In this document: positions 53,164 through 64,000 of the stretch, piece after piece
Layout of the letters: every line of letters begins with the position of its first letter
Numbering within the stretch: position 1 is the stretch's first letter
NCBI GenBank assembly: GCA_014885115.2
Contig: WKLE02002438.1
Location: 1 to 64,000 of the forward strand
Direction: 5' to 3'
Length of the DNA: 64,000 nt
Source: Asterionellopsis glacialis
Lineage: Eukaryota > Bacillariophyta > Plagiogrammaphyceae > Rhaphoneidales > Asterionellopsidaceae
Program-made: the position numbers and the translations under genes
The notes under the pieces: model-generated
What the model was told of the DNA's origin: nothing
Database searches by the model: none
What the model saw: only the letters and a program-made list of their open reading frames with translations

Positions 53164-54201
53164 ATGGTTGAACACTCACTACAGCAGTTGAACAACTGCA
53201 GTAGCCCTCACATGCTTAGAGTTAGGTCATTCTTTTCAAATACACCGACACGTCGAGATTCGGACAGTTCTAGTAGCTCAGGAGACAAGACATCGACTGA
53301 ACCGACTTGTCAGCCGTACGTTGGGTCAGCTCTTGTCGATAGGGGTGTACACCACTATGGCCGTGGTGAAAATGAAAAGGCACTCAAAGCCTTTTATGCA
53401 GCACTAAGTACACAATGTCTCACACTGGGAAAAGAGCACTATTGCGTTGCTCATACGCTGAGCAATATTGGGGCGGTGTTTTTGAGGCAAAGAAAGTTGG
53501 ACGATGCAATGGGTGTTCTAAAGGAATCGTTGAAAATTAAAAAAAAGATTCTTGCTCAAAACAAAAGCGACAAGGAAGTTATATCTAGATGTAATAACGA
53601 AGAGAATTCAGAAGTGAAACTTCATGACACTCTCAACAATCTGGGGAATTGCTATTACTATCTCGGAAAATTCGATGAAAGTATTTCTTGTTACCGCAGA
53701 GCTTTGACAGAACTACGCCAGACAACTGACGGGGTGAGCAAACATGTTGCAAATACGTTGCACAACATTGGACGAATTCATCTCCAACAGAAGAATTACA
53801 ATACAGCCTTGGCATCCTTGAAAGTATCTCTTGAAGTCACAAGAGAAGTATACGGCAACGATCACATCCATGTTTCAGACACGCTCGAGTTGATTGCCTC
53901 CATTTATCTCCGTAAAAAAAAGATCGACGAGGCACTTTCTGCCTTTTTGAAAGTGCTTGAAGTTACCAAGACTTCGCTTGGACCAAATCACATTGACGTA
54001 GCAGCTTCCTACTTTAATGTGGGAACGGTACAGGAAGCAAAGGGAGACTTAAAGGACGCATGGGAATCGTATATGCAGGCAAGAAAGATCTACGAACGTG
54101 CGGGTGTGGAACACAATAATGCGGGACTTACAACAGTGCGACAGAGCATTGGCAGTATTGTTAAGAAGATTGCAGAAAAGAAAGCCGAAGGTAAGCTGTA
54201 G
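53164..54201 (+). CDS. Tetratricopeptide-repeat protein, kinesin-light-chain-like
   Basis: Single exon, 345 residues, from the ATG at 53164 in a CACCATGG context; the frame is open further upstream without ATG. After a Ser/Thr-rich N-terminus (1-60), five or six TPRs of the 42-residue kinesin-light-chain type follow. They include VAHTLSNIGAVFLRQRKLDD, LHDTLNNLGNCYYYLGKFDE, VANTLHNIGRIHLQQKNYNT, VSDTLELIASIYLRKKKIDE and VAASYFNVGTVQEAKGDLKD. Inter-repeat phrases such as YGNDHIHV and LGPNHIDV are typical. TPR arrays bind other proteins; such genes are numerous in diatoms and their partners are mostly unknown. The two-domain kinesin partner is not visible in the window. Confidence 0.85.
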   Translation: MVEHSLQQLNNCSSPHMLRVRSFFSNTPTRRDSDSSSSSGDKTSTEPTCQPYVGSALVDRGVHHYGRGENEKALKAFYAALSTQCLTLGKEHYCVAHTLSNIGAVFLRQRKLDDAMGVLKESLKIKKKILAQNKSDKEVISRCNNEENSEVKLHDTLNNLGNCYYYLGKFDESISCYRRALTELRQTTDGVSKHVANTLHNIGRIHLQQKNYNTALASLKVSLEVTREVYGNDHIHVSDTLELIASIYLRKKKIDEALSAFLKVLEVTKTSLGPNHIDVAASYFNVGTVQEAKGDLKDAWESYMQARKIYERAGVEHNNAGLTTVRQSIGSIVKKIAEKKAEGKL

Positions 54202-54531
54202 GTATGGCAAATAGTCTACTGCTTCCTCTCGAGTACAACAAGGACTCTCTCGCTTATGGAATTAGTATTTAGAGAATGCCATTTGTTCAAAAGAAAACAA
54301 AATTCTCAACCCGTCGGCAGAGATAAATTAGTTTACAGAATCCACGCACTCGTACTGCTACTAGTGGCGCACTAAAAATTACAATAGAACTTTTATTTTG
54401 CATTTTTTAGTAATGCTACTGCATGCTATATTTATTTTATTTCATAACAAGAAAAAATAATAAAAAGAAACCACATTTCATCATCTAGACGACTTTTACA
54501 TGCATTTCATAATATTGAGGTCTTTTCTACT
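54202..54531. other. Intergenic between convergent genes
   Basis: Short AT-rich stretch with poly-A-like ends for both genes. Nothing else seen. Confidence 0.6.
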
Positions 54532-54939
54532 CTAATCTTTTTTGAAGGTTTCATCTTTATTATTATCTTTTGTATCATACAAACCAGCTTGCAACCATTC
54601 TTCTTCGTCCGTCTTTCGAACATTTATTCTTCCACTTTTGCCACCTCGTTGTGCCACCGTCAGTGTCCTACGTTTTACCACACGAGATTCCATTTCTTTC
54701 CACATTGGTTGAACATCTTCATAGTTGTCTATTTGCAATGGATCTTGAAACTTTTTTTCGATCTTGTCTAATTGAACTTTACGCCATTCTTGGTTTGATG
54801 ATGATGATTCCCTTTCCTTGTCTTCGTTTTTGGATTTTTTTGATGTGAAAGATCGAACGCTCGATCGATGGCAAAAATTGATGCTTCTATACTCAAGAGC
54901 GCATTGTTTCTTTAGCAACCATCTACTTGATCTAATCAT
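54532..54939 (-). CDS. Small conserved-looking protein, possibly mitochondrial
   Basis: Single exon, 135 residues, ATG start. The first 32 residues (MIRSSRWLLKKQCALEYRSI...) are basic, with Ser and Arg and no acidic residues except one Glu, as in a mitochondrial presequence. The body is charged: VQPMWKEMESRVVKRRTLTV, then RGGKSGRINVRKTDEEEWLQ AGLYD. The pattern (MW..ME.RV..RR, GGK.GR.N.RKT) looks constrained but I cannot name the family. Soluble; no membrane helix. Confidence reflects the well-behaved start, codon usage and length. Confidence 0.6.
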   Translation of the reverse strand: MIRSSRWLLKKQCALEYRSINFCHRSSVRSFTSKKSKNEDKERESSSSNQEWRKVQLDKIEKKFQDPLQIDNYEDVQPMWKEMESRVVKRRTLTVAQRGGKSGRINVRKTDEEEWLQAGLYDTKDNNKDETFKKD

Positions 54940-55806
54940 GGTACTACCTCTTATGCAATCCTATCAGTCACAGCAAGAATTTCGACGGGGATGCCAATGT
55001 TATCCTCTCTAGAGGACCCACCCAGGTTTATTTTCTACGGTAGTTATCTCGCCATTATAATCTCTCCCAGGGCGGCGCTTCTCTCGCCCTTTTCTCTCTG
55101 CTTGGGTTGCCGGAGTTGAGCTGTGCCAAGGGAGCACACAGACAGACAGTCAGCAGAGCGCCGATCTAGAATTTAAAAATTGCTGTACATATTGCTGTAC
55201 AGTATGTTTTCGGCGATAAGAAATTGAAGTCCGATGAGTTCTTGTCCATATATTATTTTGTACGTCTATAAATGTTACCACGCAATTATAATACCGGTAC
55301 GCAAATCCTTTATCGCGATATATTATTATACACTGTAATTAGAAAAATCGATCATCGAATCTCAAAATCCCTGACCGATCATTATTTCATCGCATTATCA
55401 CTGTCTGGACCTCGTACCAACCGTACGGTACGACCAATAGAAAGAGTTCCCAAAGAAAAAAAATCGCAAAGCATGACTCAAGAGCGAAATAAGGAATATC
55501 GATGTTGATTGGACTTTTTCGATTCATATCTCCCAGTCGAAGGAGTCAAATGAAAGGCGGCAAACTCTGTTGAGTACCGGTACACAGAATGAACAAGAGA
55601 ATGCTTTTTTTCAGAGAAAGTTCCCGCGAATAACTCTCACACTTTCTTGTCGTCTCAAAAAACTGACACTTGTTGTCTCCCACATCTAACACACTTGTCT
55701 CACAACTCAGAACAAGCCTTCATTGATATCTATCAAACGTATTACATTCACTCCATTAATCCATTGAATCTCTGTCTTTCTCATTCAAAACGAAACGAAA
55801 TAGATA
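54940..55806. other. Intergenic
   Basis: Divergent region between the small basic-leader protein and the next small frame. No motif or repeat of note apart from GTACCGTACG-like words near 55420 and 55577. Confidence 0.55.
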
Positions 55807-56040
55807 ATGAATAAGATTATGCCGGAACGAAATTTCGAATGCGACAGTCTTCGTCAACATACTACTAGTATGACAAGACATCGCCATGAAGCTTTTCAAG
55901 AACATTTGAGTAATAGATCAGAATCACTCTCCTTCAAGAATTATAAAAGTGGAACATTCAAGTTTCTTCAACGAATGAAAACAAAAGCAAAGAAACCATT
56001 TGCTTCGCTAAATCGCAATTACGATTTGCCCCCCTTTTGA
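55807..56040 (+). CDS. Small basic hypothetical protein
   Basis: Frame of 77 residues with an ATG start after an A-rich leader. Highly basic and polar (SLRQHTTSMTRHRHEAFQEH, FKFLQRMKTKAKKPFASL), no membrane segment. No recognised domain. It may be a real small gene or a chance frame. The only support is position in an otherwise empty 1.4 kb stretch and the CTCCCA...AAACGAAACGAAATAGATA leader. Confidence 0.35.
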   Translation: MNKIMPERNFECDSLRQHTTSMTRHRHEAFQEHLSNRSESLSFKNYKSGTFKFLQRMKTKAKKPFASLNRNYDLPPF

Positions 56041-56375
56041 AGAGCCCACAAGATGTTGACAACAGCTAGTACTTAGATTGTCTGGTTTTACATCATCTTG
56101 CAATCCATCTGTAGAATATATTATATGTACACTGGTGAATGCGTGAATAGACCTTTCTTAAATTTAATCTTGAAGATAACTCAAAAAGATCATTTATAAT
56201 TTTTGAAACCAAATCTATTATTGTTATTGTTATATTTATATTTATCTTTTGCTTTTTCTTCTTTAGACACGTTCTCTCTCTAAAAAGTACCAATGCGCAA
56301 TATCCCTTAAGTATCACCATGCTTTTACGTTAGAAGGAAATAAAGATTCTTGTACAAAACTTTTTCATGATAACT
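56041..56375. other. Intergenic
   Basis: AT-rich 3' region of the UBR gene on the minus strand. No further gene seen. Confidence 0.6.
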
Positions 56376-59300
56376 TTAGTACCAATTGTCACGGATAACT
56401 CTATCCGATGTAGAGCGAATTTGTGCTACTTCCCTAGGGATACCTTGTTGTCTCCACATTGTCTCAAGTGCACGGTAGCGTGCATCATTTAAGAAAAGAG
56501 GTCGCCCTCGACGCAAACCGGGATCTTCCTCTCCGTGTTCGTCCACAAACAAACTAGGTGAATAGGCTGACTTGTTGTTGTGCATAAGAAGCACTGTGCA
56601 CTTTTGCACCAGAAAGAAAATGCCTATACCAGACCCAACCTTTCTGGCATGGAGAGTGCAAGCTCCTGGAGGCTTATCCTATGATTTGGAAAAAAGAACA
56701 AGTCGAGAGGAACTCACGTTAGATACAGATAAATTCAACTGCGCACACACGCCTGATCCGAGGCACAATGAAAGTACTTACCGGAGAGCGTTGACTACGG
56801 CGAACAGAACCTGCTCGCATCACACTTCCAGTCAGTAGACAAACAGCAGTCTCTGAACTACTCGTATCGTCGGCATCGTCCATGCCCTGTCCATTAACTA
56901 GGTTATATAGCTCAACAAAAGATTTCGGAAGTCGGATAAGGCTGGACACTGGAGAATCTGTTGAATAATGTTACCGTAAGGAGATAAATAGTTTGAGTAC
57001 AAGCCACAAGAAAAACTTAAACCAAATAACAAGTTAACAAACTCTTACCTTTGCGATGGATCATCCCCAAGTAACTCAAATCACACATAACAGAGCTGGC
57101 AGCGGAATACTCGAAGGATACTCCTCGCGGTCCTGCACCAATGTCTTCAAGACCAAGTAAACTTGGTTGATATGGGAGAATAGGGGCGCGGGACACATAG
57201 GCAAAACCTCGATCCAAAACACTTTCCTTGTCTCCCTCATTTGATGCAACGCTACTCTTTTCTGAACTATCTTCAATAGTAACTCCAGCACGACCGGCAG
57301 CACCGTACGAAGCTTCAGCCATAGCTTCCACAAAGAAACCTGCAGCCTCTTCTTCAACATCAATTTCCATTTCATCATCGGAATCGTCGATGATATCAAC
57401 ACCACCAGCCAAGAAATCACGCCCTTGTACAAATGCTGCACTATCGGCGTCCTCCATATCTGTATCTTCATCATATTCATCTTCGTCCACATCGCCGTCG
57501 TCTCCATCCTCGCTGTCTCCTTCATTCTCTTCACTTGCTATGGATTCACTTTCATTGACATTCGAAGGAACCACCATGTCACTTGCTGGCCGCGTTGCCT
57601 CGTCAGCATCCGCTTTCGGTAGAGCATTATCTGTGGAAGACTGACTAGATTTTTCTTCAGTTGTATTTTCTTTCTCACCATCTGCAGAGTCAGAAACGTC
57701 TTGCAAAGCATTAGATTCCGCCCCTGAAGCGCCAAACCCTGGTATTATCTCTGAAATTATGCTCTTCCCTCTTGAACCGTGATAGAGCTCTATTCCATTG
57801 ATAGCTACAATCCATCTATTGATTAGTGGCCACCAGGACTGCTCGTTTGTAGTTTCTTGCGAATTATTTAACAAAGTGGAGGGGAGAGGCCCCCCGATAC
57901 CCTGGAGGATGCGAAGTCCGTCTTCACATTCCATAATCTCAGGATCACAAACAAAAGATTCAAGTAGCTTGTCCTCTTCGGATATTTTTTGTTCTTCCAA
58001 TCCATTGCGATCGCTACGCTGTCTCTGTCTGATAATGCTGGTGGATGCACGTAGAAGAAGAACCACTGTCCTAGCAAAAGGAACAATGGCTTGACTTATC
58101 GATTGAAATAGCTGACTAGATTTCTGCTCGTCTGCTCCTTCAACGATTGAAGGAGCAGGAGTGTTTGAATCAAGTGACCTTGCTTTCAACATAATCTCAC
58201 ATTTTGTGACGAGTGCTTGAAGCGCAATTCCCTCCTTCCTAATATCACTCTTCGACCAGTGTTCCTCGTCGTCATCTTCATCACATGAGTCTGGCAACGC
58301 ATACCCACACGGCGTAACGATCGCCTGGACTATTCTTCCCACAATTAAAACTTTGGACGCCATAAGCAAATCTTCGCTTGTCGGCAAATCACTGGCATCA
58401 GCGGCAAGTAATGACGAGAATACAGCTCCCGCCAAAGTATTCAAATCCCAAGCTAGCAAGGGAATATAGAGAAAGGCAGATGCGATGCCCGGTCTAAAGG
58501 GTACGCTCAACGATGAGGCGCCTTGCTCTTTTCTATCGACGAAAGGATCCATGGTGCCCCACCGAGATGGAAGCTGTGGATGTCCCGCTTGTAACTCTTT
58601 TATAGCGAGTGGAGTAGGAGCGTCCTTGGATGAATTATCTTCGTCTTCTTCGTCAAAAGCACGTTTGTTTCCATCTGTTCCAAGTCCTTTCACTGTCCAC
58701 ATTGCAGAGGCAGCAGCACGTGCCTCATGCCGTTGAGATATCATTCCATCTCGAGCTGTGTGGCATGGGATTGCAGAAAGTAGTGCTGTAAGGCCACTCC
58801 ATTGTGCTAACAAATCCTTGTCTTGGTCTGCCCCCTTAACGTTAAGAATCCATGACTGCCCGTCGAGGATGTCCGCGAGGCATTTTCCCACTACTGGAGC
58901 GGCATCATCTGCAACTATGGAGTCCTCACTTCCTAATTGTTTCATCATCTCCACAACTAAGATTTCGAGTAGTCCAGAGGCGGACGTAAGTGTTCTCTTC
59001 ATCTCAAGTAGTGACGGATGATCATCTTTCACCCGAGTATTGAAATCTATCCATGGATCACTGGTTTTCGAAAACACACCAAAAGGTAGGACTTCCTCTA
59101 CTCCGCGAGCAGATGCTTCTGCTGATGCTGCACTGTGGCCAACCGCTGCCCATGCAATATGCTGCTGCCGAAGCAACCGCAAAACATTTTTAACGGACGG
59201 CCCATCACGAGAGGAAAATGGTCCATCACCATCTTCCTCCTCGTAATCCCAGCGTGTGATAGGGGGGTACCAACGCCGTTGCTTTCTTTTTTGTGAATTT

Positions 59301-62300
59301 GTAGCTCGTTCCCAAGGTACAATCATTGCTTGAAGTAAATGAGCTCCGAACTGACGCAGCGCTTTGTGACCATCACTCTCAGTATCAAGCTCTTTTGCAC
59401 GAGACAAGCTAGTCCTGGAAGTCAAAGCGCTCTTTAAGGAAAGCATCGTGCCTGTAACTGGTTTGTCCGATTGATTATCTTGATCATCATTCGAGTTCAT
59501 CTCCACATCGCTTGCATCCGGAGACACCGACACAGCACCCTTTCCCTTTTCTCGAATACACAAATCACGTGGAATCAAAATATTTGAGAGCTGCTTACAA
59601 AGTGGACAGAGAAATTCACCATCCTCAATGTTCGCTGCAAAGCGTCCATCATACGGTTGTTCGCCCGCGGCTCGTGAGTGTAATGACAGAGTGTGTGCCT
59701 CAACACATCGTAAATGCGCAGCATGACCACATTGTCTAATTATTGGGCGGGTGCTGCCCCATCGACCGTTTGTAAAGCAGAGGGTAGAAAGAGGACTTAA
59801 AATAACATACCCAGTAGAAGATTGGATACTCGCCCATCCCTCCGTTGCTTTCTTTTCACCGGTCGAAGAATCAACGTGTCGAACAAGAATCCGACGAGAC
59901 AGTAAATCGTACTGATCAGACACTTTGCTTTTCAAAACTTTGACAACACTCCCAATAGGTAGGCGAGCAAGCGGTGCCGAGTCCATTGCTTCTGTTTCGC
60001 GAAGCTATAGGCGGAGAAATCGAGAGAAAGGTGTTAGAAGAAATTGTGTTCAATAATTGCAACTTTTATTTACAAGAGACCAACAACTCACCTGGCAGCC
60101 ACTATCACCCACAACCCTATATGTCTGGAACAACTCGTTTCTTTCTCGACTTGCAATTCTAATGCAGGTCCCCTCTTTCGTTGTTCTCATTTGTGCAGCC
60201 CGTGATCGTTGGACATGACCAAGATAACCTAGAGGACCGTTCGTTTCACCATCAGTGTCATCGCATCGGCAAATGATACATAGATCGGCCTCATCCTCGT
60301 CTTCGTTATCAACTTTACCAGAAGTAATACTGCCGCTGCCACCATCAGCTGACTCCATGTGCGCAGCGAAAGCATTTTGTTTTTTCTTCATCATTGCCAT
60401 GACTCTCATCTGTGCCGCTTTTCTGGCCTCTTTGTTCTTTGCACTCAATTTATCAGCCTCTTGCGAAGCTAGGATTTTGCGCTCTTCCGGCCACAAGTCG
60501 GGAAGTTTCCTTAACATTCCAATGATTTTAGTGCGAACTGCTTCATCAATAGTCCAAGATCCCGCACTCTCAGAAACACCAGAGGAATTTATCTGAACAC
60601 CATTTGTAGCACTCTGACTTGCAGCGCTCACGCTAGTTGCGCCATCAACCAAAGCATTAACAAAACGCAAAAGCCATTTCAGTCCACTTGTCGTCAAGGA
60701 GCGAGCACCACCGTGTCCTTCATCAGGGGCATCGGATCCATGGCCAGATGAATTTTGGCCATGGTCAGCTCTATTCTCATACAAAGCAATCAAAAGACCA
60801 AGAGTCGATCCACGGTTTTCCCCTGAACCTTTTGATGGGAGTGGCCCGTGAGGAAAAGGGCGTAGTGCCCAGACACCGAGCATACTCTCCGGGACATGGA
60901 TTAACCTCCTGAGATAAGAATTTATGGACAGGCTAGCTGAAAGCGACTTAGCTTCATCGTCAAGATCAGCTTGTGTGCGATGAAGAGAAGCGCATTCCTC
61001 AAGCGTATGTACCTGTAATGTCAGTAATTGAAGCACCTCAAGGATAGATACAGAAGAAGCCGAAACAACCGATGCTGAAAATGGAGCTTGAGCATCACCA
61101 TCATTAAAGGAGCTTTTTCTGAATGTTGAAGAGGATGAGCCAGACCTATGAAAAGATCTTCTACTGAACGTGGTTACTGGAATGGCCGACGATGCTCCAA
61201 CACCGCCGCCAGGTATCATATGGCCAGTTGTAACGCCGCTTGATTCTCCCTGCTCGTCGTCACCAGACGCATCCTGTGGTGGAGCTGCCGGCTCTGCTGG
61301 AGGTAGCCATGAGCCGCCCGTAAGAGCAAACAGTAAATAGCGGCGAATTGCAGCATCCATTGGCTGTAAATGAAGAAGCAGTCGTGACGGAAGGAAACGC
61401 GGATGTGCCTTAGGAGGACCGCATACAACAGGAAGACATTTGGCCTCCGACTCTTCCTTATTTCCTGTCTTCTGCCTCCGAAGCCTTGCAACATAGTCCA
61501 TCGCATGCTGATGTTCTTGTCTACGCAGGTGGAAGAATGTAGGATCATATTCATTACAGTATTCTGCTTTTAGTTCAAACGCAGCTGGACCAGAAGCAGC
61601 TCTGGACGAACCCAGATTCTTCTGCGAACCAATCTGACGAAGAACTTCCGCAAATGCCTCTCTGAACACGCCTGCACCACCGCTGCTGCCTGCACTGCTA
61701 CTACTTTCGTCTCTCCTACTCACAGCACTGGATGCAGCTTCCATAGCTTCGCTATGCGACCGAGGTTCCGCCGCTAGAGCGTGCAAGAGTTCACGTTTGA
61801 TGATACTCTTCAGGGAAATATCATCAGATGGAGAGACCGGTGGGGCATGGGGTAGCTCCGTTACGAGGACGCACAATGTAGAGAAAAAGGATTCTGAAAG
61901 CGCAACTGCGTGATCAGGATCCTGTAATCGCGGAGGATTCACCCACATGCCCGAACCAAACGGGGGTGGACTAGACGAATTCCCTTGTACGCGCCTTTCA
62001 GGATCACAAAGATACCCATCCATGCTAAATCGACTGATAAGCAACGCAAAGACTCTTCGGGCACCAAGGCCAATACTAAGTCCCGATGCAGACAGTTGCA
62101 CAAGTGTCAAATCTAAATCTCTAAATGACCGACAAAGAGGAGCACTGGAATAATTCAAGGCCATTCCTGCAGTCGAGCTTCCATTTCTTGCCCATAAATG
62201 CCTTTCGATTTGTTGAGCTGCCGCGATACAACGGATAGGGTGATCAGCAATAGTATGGATAATTTTTCCAGCAGCAATCGCCGCAGAAACATTCTTTGCT

Positions 62301-64000
62301 CTTGATCGACGTTTCTGTGCTTCGTCCTTCGAGCATTCGGGCCCGGCCGACCAAACGACACGGCAATTCGATGATCTAAGAGTTGGGCGAATGAGAGCAA
62401 CCAGAGGATGTTGGCGTAAGGAGGTATGATCGGCAGACTTTGAATTATTATATTCCTCGTCCAAAACGGGTAATTTCCACCAACTTTTAGGGTTTTCATT
62501 TCTAACTGATTCTGGTACAACCACGGAACACAAAGTTCGAACGCTCTTGGCCAAAGCTCTGTGCAGAGGCAAATGAAAAGACAAGGAGTCCCCAGAGAGA
62601 GGAGAGTGTGGCACACGAAGCCAGTCACCCATCAATGGTCCACTTCGAGTCGTCGTAGTATTGCTTGACCCAGGAGTAGTACCCCGTTTTTGATATTGCG
62701 CTTCTTCCATACGCAGTGCACTTTCCAAAAGCTCAAGTTGCGCTTCCGTCATTTTCACACCGGTTGCACAGGAGAGTGCGACAGCATTTACAGAATTTCC
62801 AATACCAGTTTCTCCATCTACACTGCCTTCCACAGCTAACGGAAGGCCTAATTGGGAGCTTGAAACATGCAGGGTACTTCGCTGCAATGCTTCTACCTGT
62901 GATAGATCCATTCCACCGTGAGACCCTCCTGGAGGCAATGGTAGCCCAGTTTCTAACATGCCCTCTCGATACAACCAAAGCTTAAGCTCCCTCAACAATG
63001 CAGCGAACAAACTCCCCATTGCCTCTCGGATGCTCATTAAATGTGATCCATCGGCTGATACTGGGGCGTAAGCAGCACTGCTGCTATTGGTCGGACTCTC
63101 CGCAAGCGCATCACGTGTTCCAGCAAAGTTCAAACTAAGACCAAAGGCCTCTAGCCATCTATTTTGTTCATACTCGACGTGACCTCCTGAAATCTTCCTC
63201 TTTTGTGGGTCCATCCCCTGTGCCAGTCGTAAAAGGCGAGCCCACATGGTGGGGAAGCTAATTGCATCTTGTGATGAAAAGGGAAGCATGGGCTGAATGG
63301 GAATTTTGGGTGGTAGCAATAATCCAATGGCTGTACCAGGTGTTTCAATGACATATTCCAAATCTCGCAATAGGTGAGGAAGTCGCTTATGACGGGTAGA
63401 ACGGGAATCTAAAAAGCAATCATCTGTTGCGGCCGGTAACAGTGTTGTCCATGGGTGTTCACCAGGACAGTATGTTAGAGCGGGAAGGAGATTTTCATGT
63501 CGGCTTGTGTTGCGTACAACGTCTGTATCATCTGTATCATCATCATTCCCTGCTGCCGTATTGTTTAAAATCATATGAACCTCCTTGGTGGCTCCCAAAA
63601 GATTTGTATGAATACAGCGTACTACCGTAAGGCCAATAGGAAGAGAAAAGATACCAACTGGAGATGTACTAGTACTAGTGCCAATTGTAGAGTCATCGTC
63701 TGATCGTAACAGTTTTTCCGCAGCACTCGGATTCCCAAGGGCACGAACCAAACTCCCCGCTGTGAAAATTTGAACTGTAAATCCAAGTGGTGAATCAGCT
63801 TCGGTTCCAACGCCTGCACAAAAAAGCGTACTGAGAGGACGGTAGGCTACGGCTCCCAAGGCCGCCGCAAATCGACATTTGAAGCGTGCATCCACTAAAA
63901 GTGACAAAAATAAGGCGTGGATGGAAGATCGAGCTTGTTTGGTAGGGTAGGGATCCAAAAGTAACAAGAGTAGGATCGGTGACACAGGAGCACGAAACGA
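56376..64000 (-). CDS. UBR-type E3 ubiquitin ligase (UBR1/2-like), C-terminal part, four exons visible
   Basis: Visible exons on the minus strand: from beyond 64000 to 60092, 60004-57049, 56957-56782 and 56678-56376. Introns of 87, 91 and 103 nt have GTGAGT, GTAAGA and GTAAGT donors and keep frame, giving about 2447 residues with the N-terminus outside the window. The UBR box and ClpS-like domain that read N-degrons are therefore not seen. The first visible part (HALFLSLLVDARFKCRFAAA, VQIFTAGSLVRAL) matches the UBR1/2 scaffold. A RING-H2 is split by the 87-nt intron: CIICRCDDTDGETNG in the first exon, then IIRQCGHAAHLRCVEAHTLS and FLCPLC in the second. An acidic insert (DGDDGDVDEDEYDEDTDMED) precedes the C-terminal cap. 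The cap has LIRLPKSFVELYNLVN, TAVCLLTGSV, DKPPGACTLHARKVGSGIGI and HGEEDPGLRRGRPLFL. Role: ubiquitin transfer in the Arg/N-degron pathway. A dead copy of part of exon 2 lies at 35189-35693. Confidence 0.93.

Noticed and set aside
1..64000. tRNA, rRNA, CRISPR and telomere repeats
   Set aside because: Scanned by eye for B-box words (GGTTCGA), regular spaced repeats and TTAGGG arrays; none convincing.

Overview
This is nuclear DNA of a photosynthetic eukaryote, most likely a diatom or close stramenopile. The evidence is short GT-AG introns (about 80 to 270 nt) in roughly half the genes, serine- and asparagine-rich low-complexity proteins, and several N-termini that combine a signal peptide with an AF/SAF-type cleavage site, as in plastid proteins imported through the secretory pathway. 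The carotenoid-type enzymes also fit. The species cannot be named from sequence alone. Two N runs (12533-12577 and 44131-44143) show that this is a draft scaffold. I saw no rRNA, tRNA, CRISPR or autonomous transposon.

Layout. 1-11.5 kb: a SET-RRM-RS fusion gene converges on a four-exon ABCC transporter, followed by a CesT-like chaperone gene. 11.5-13.5 kb: a gene desert full of the CCTGGTAC/GTACCAGG word. 13.5-22.5 kb: a RetSat/CRTISO-like oxidoreductase, a DWARF27-like isomerase, a FAM173-like methyltransferase, an LRAT/NC-domain protein and an LRR protein. Three of these five belong to carotenoid or retinoid families. 22.9-28.6 kb: a truncated copy of a DusA-type gene, carrying a small mobile-element-like insertion, then plastid-type trigger factor, then the intact DusA-type gene. 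29-37 kb: a mitochondrial carrier, a broken lamin-tail-domain (LTD) gene region next to a membrane protein with a Gly/Ser-rich repeat, a stray fragment of the UBR gene found at the far end of the window, and the proteasome chaperone PSMD9/Nas2. 38-43.6 kb: a divergent uroporphyrinogen-III methyltransferase-like protein, a VHL-like/zinc-metallopeptidase fusion and SIL1. 43.7-49.3 kb: a gene-free, very AT-rich block with (GTTT)20, a centromere candidate by analogy with other diatoms. 49.8-64 kb: a 79-residue membrane protein, an NmrA-like reductase, a TPR protein, two small unknown proteins and the C-terminal part of a large UBR-type E3 ubiquitin ligase that runs off the right edge.

Themes are protein quality control (trigger factor, SIL1, PSMD9, UBR ligase, metallopeptidase, CesT-like chaperone) and plastid isoprenoid/tetrapyrrole metabolism. 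Genes are densely packed, with several convergent pairs separated by only 18 to 61 bp. The most unusual items are the SET-RRM-RS and VHL-zincin fusions, the carotenoid-themed neighbourhood, the low-GC block and the recently duplicated, decaying gene fragments. All functional assignments rest on motif recognition by eye; no database search was run.
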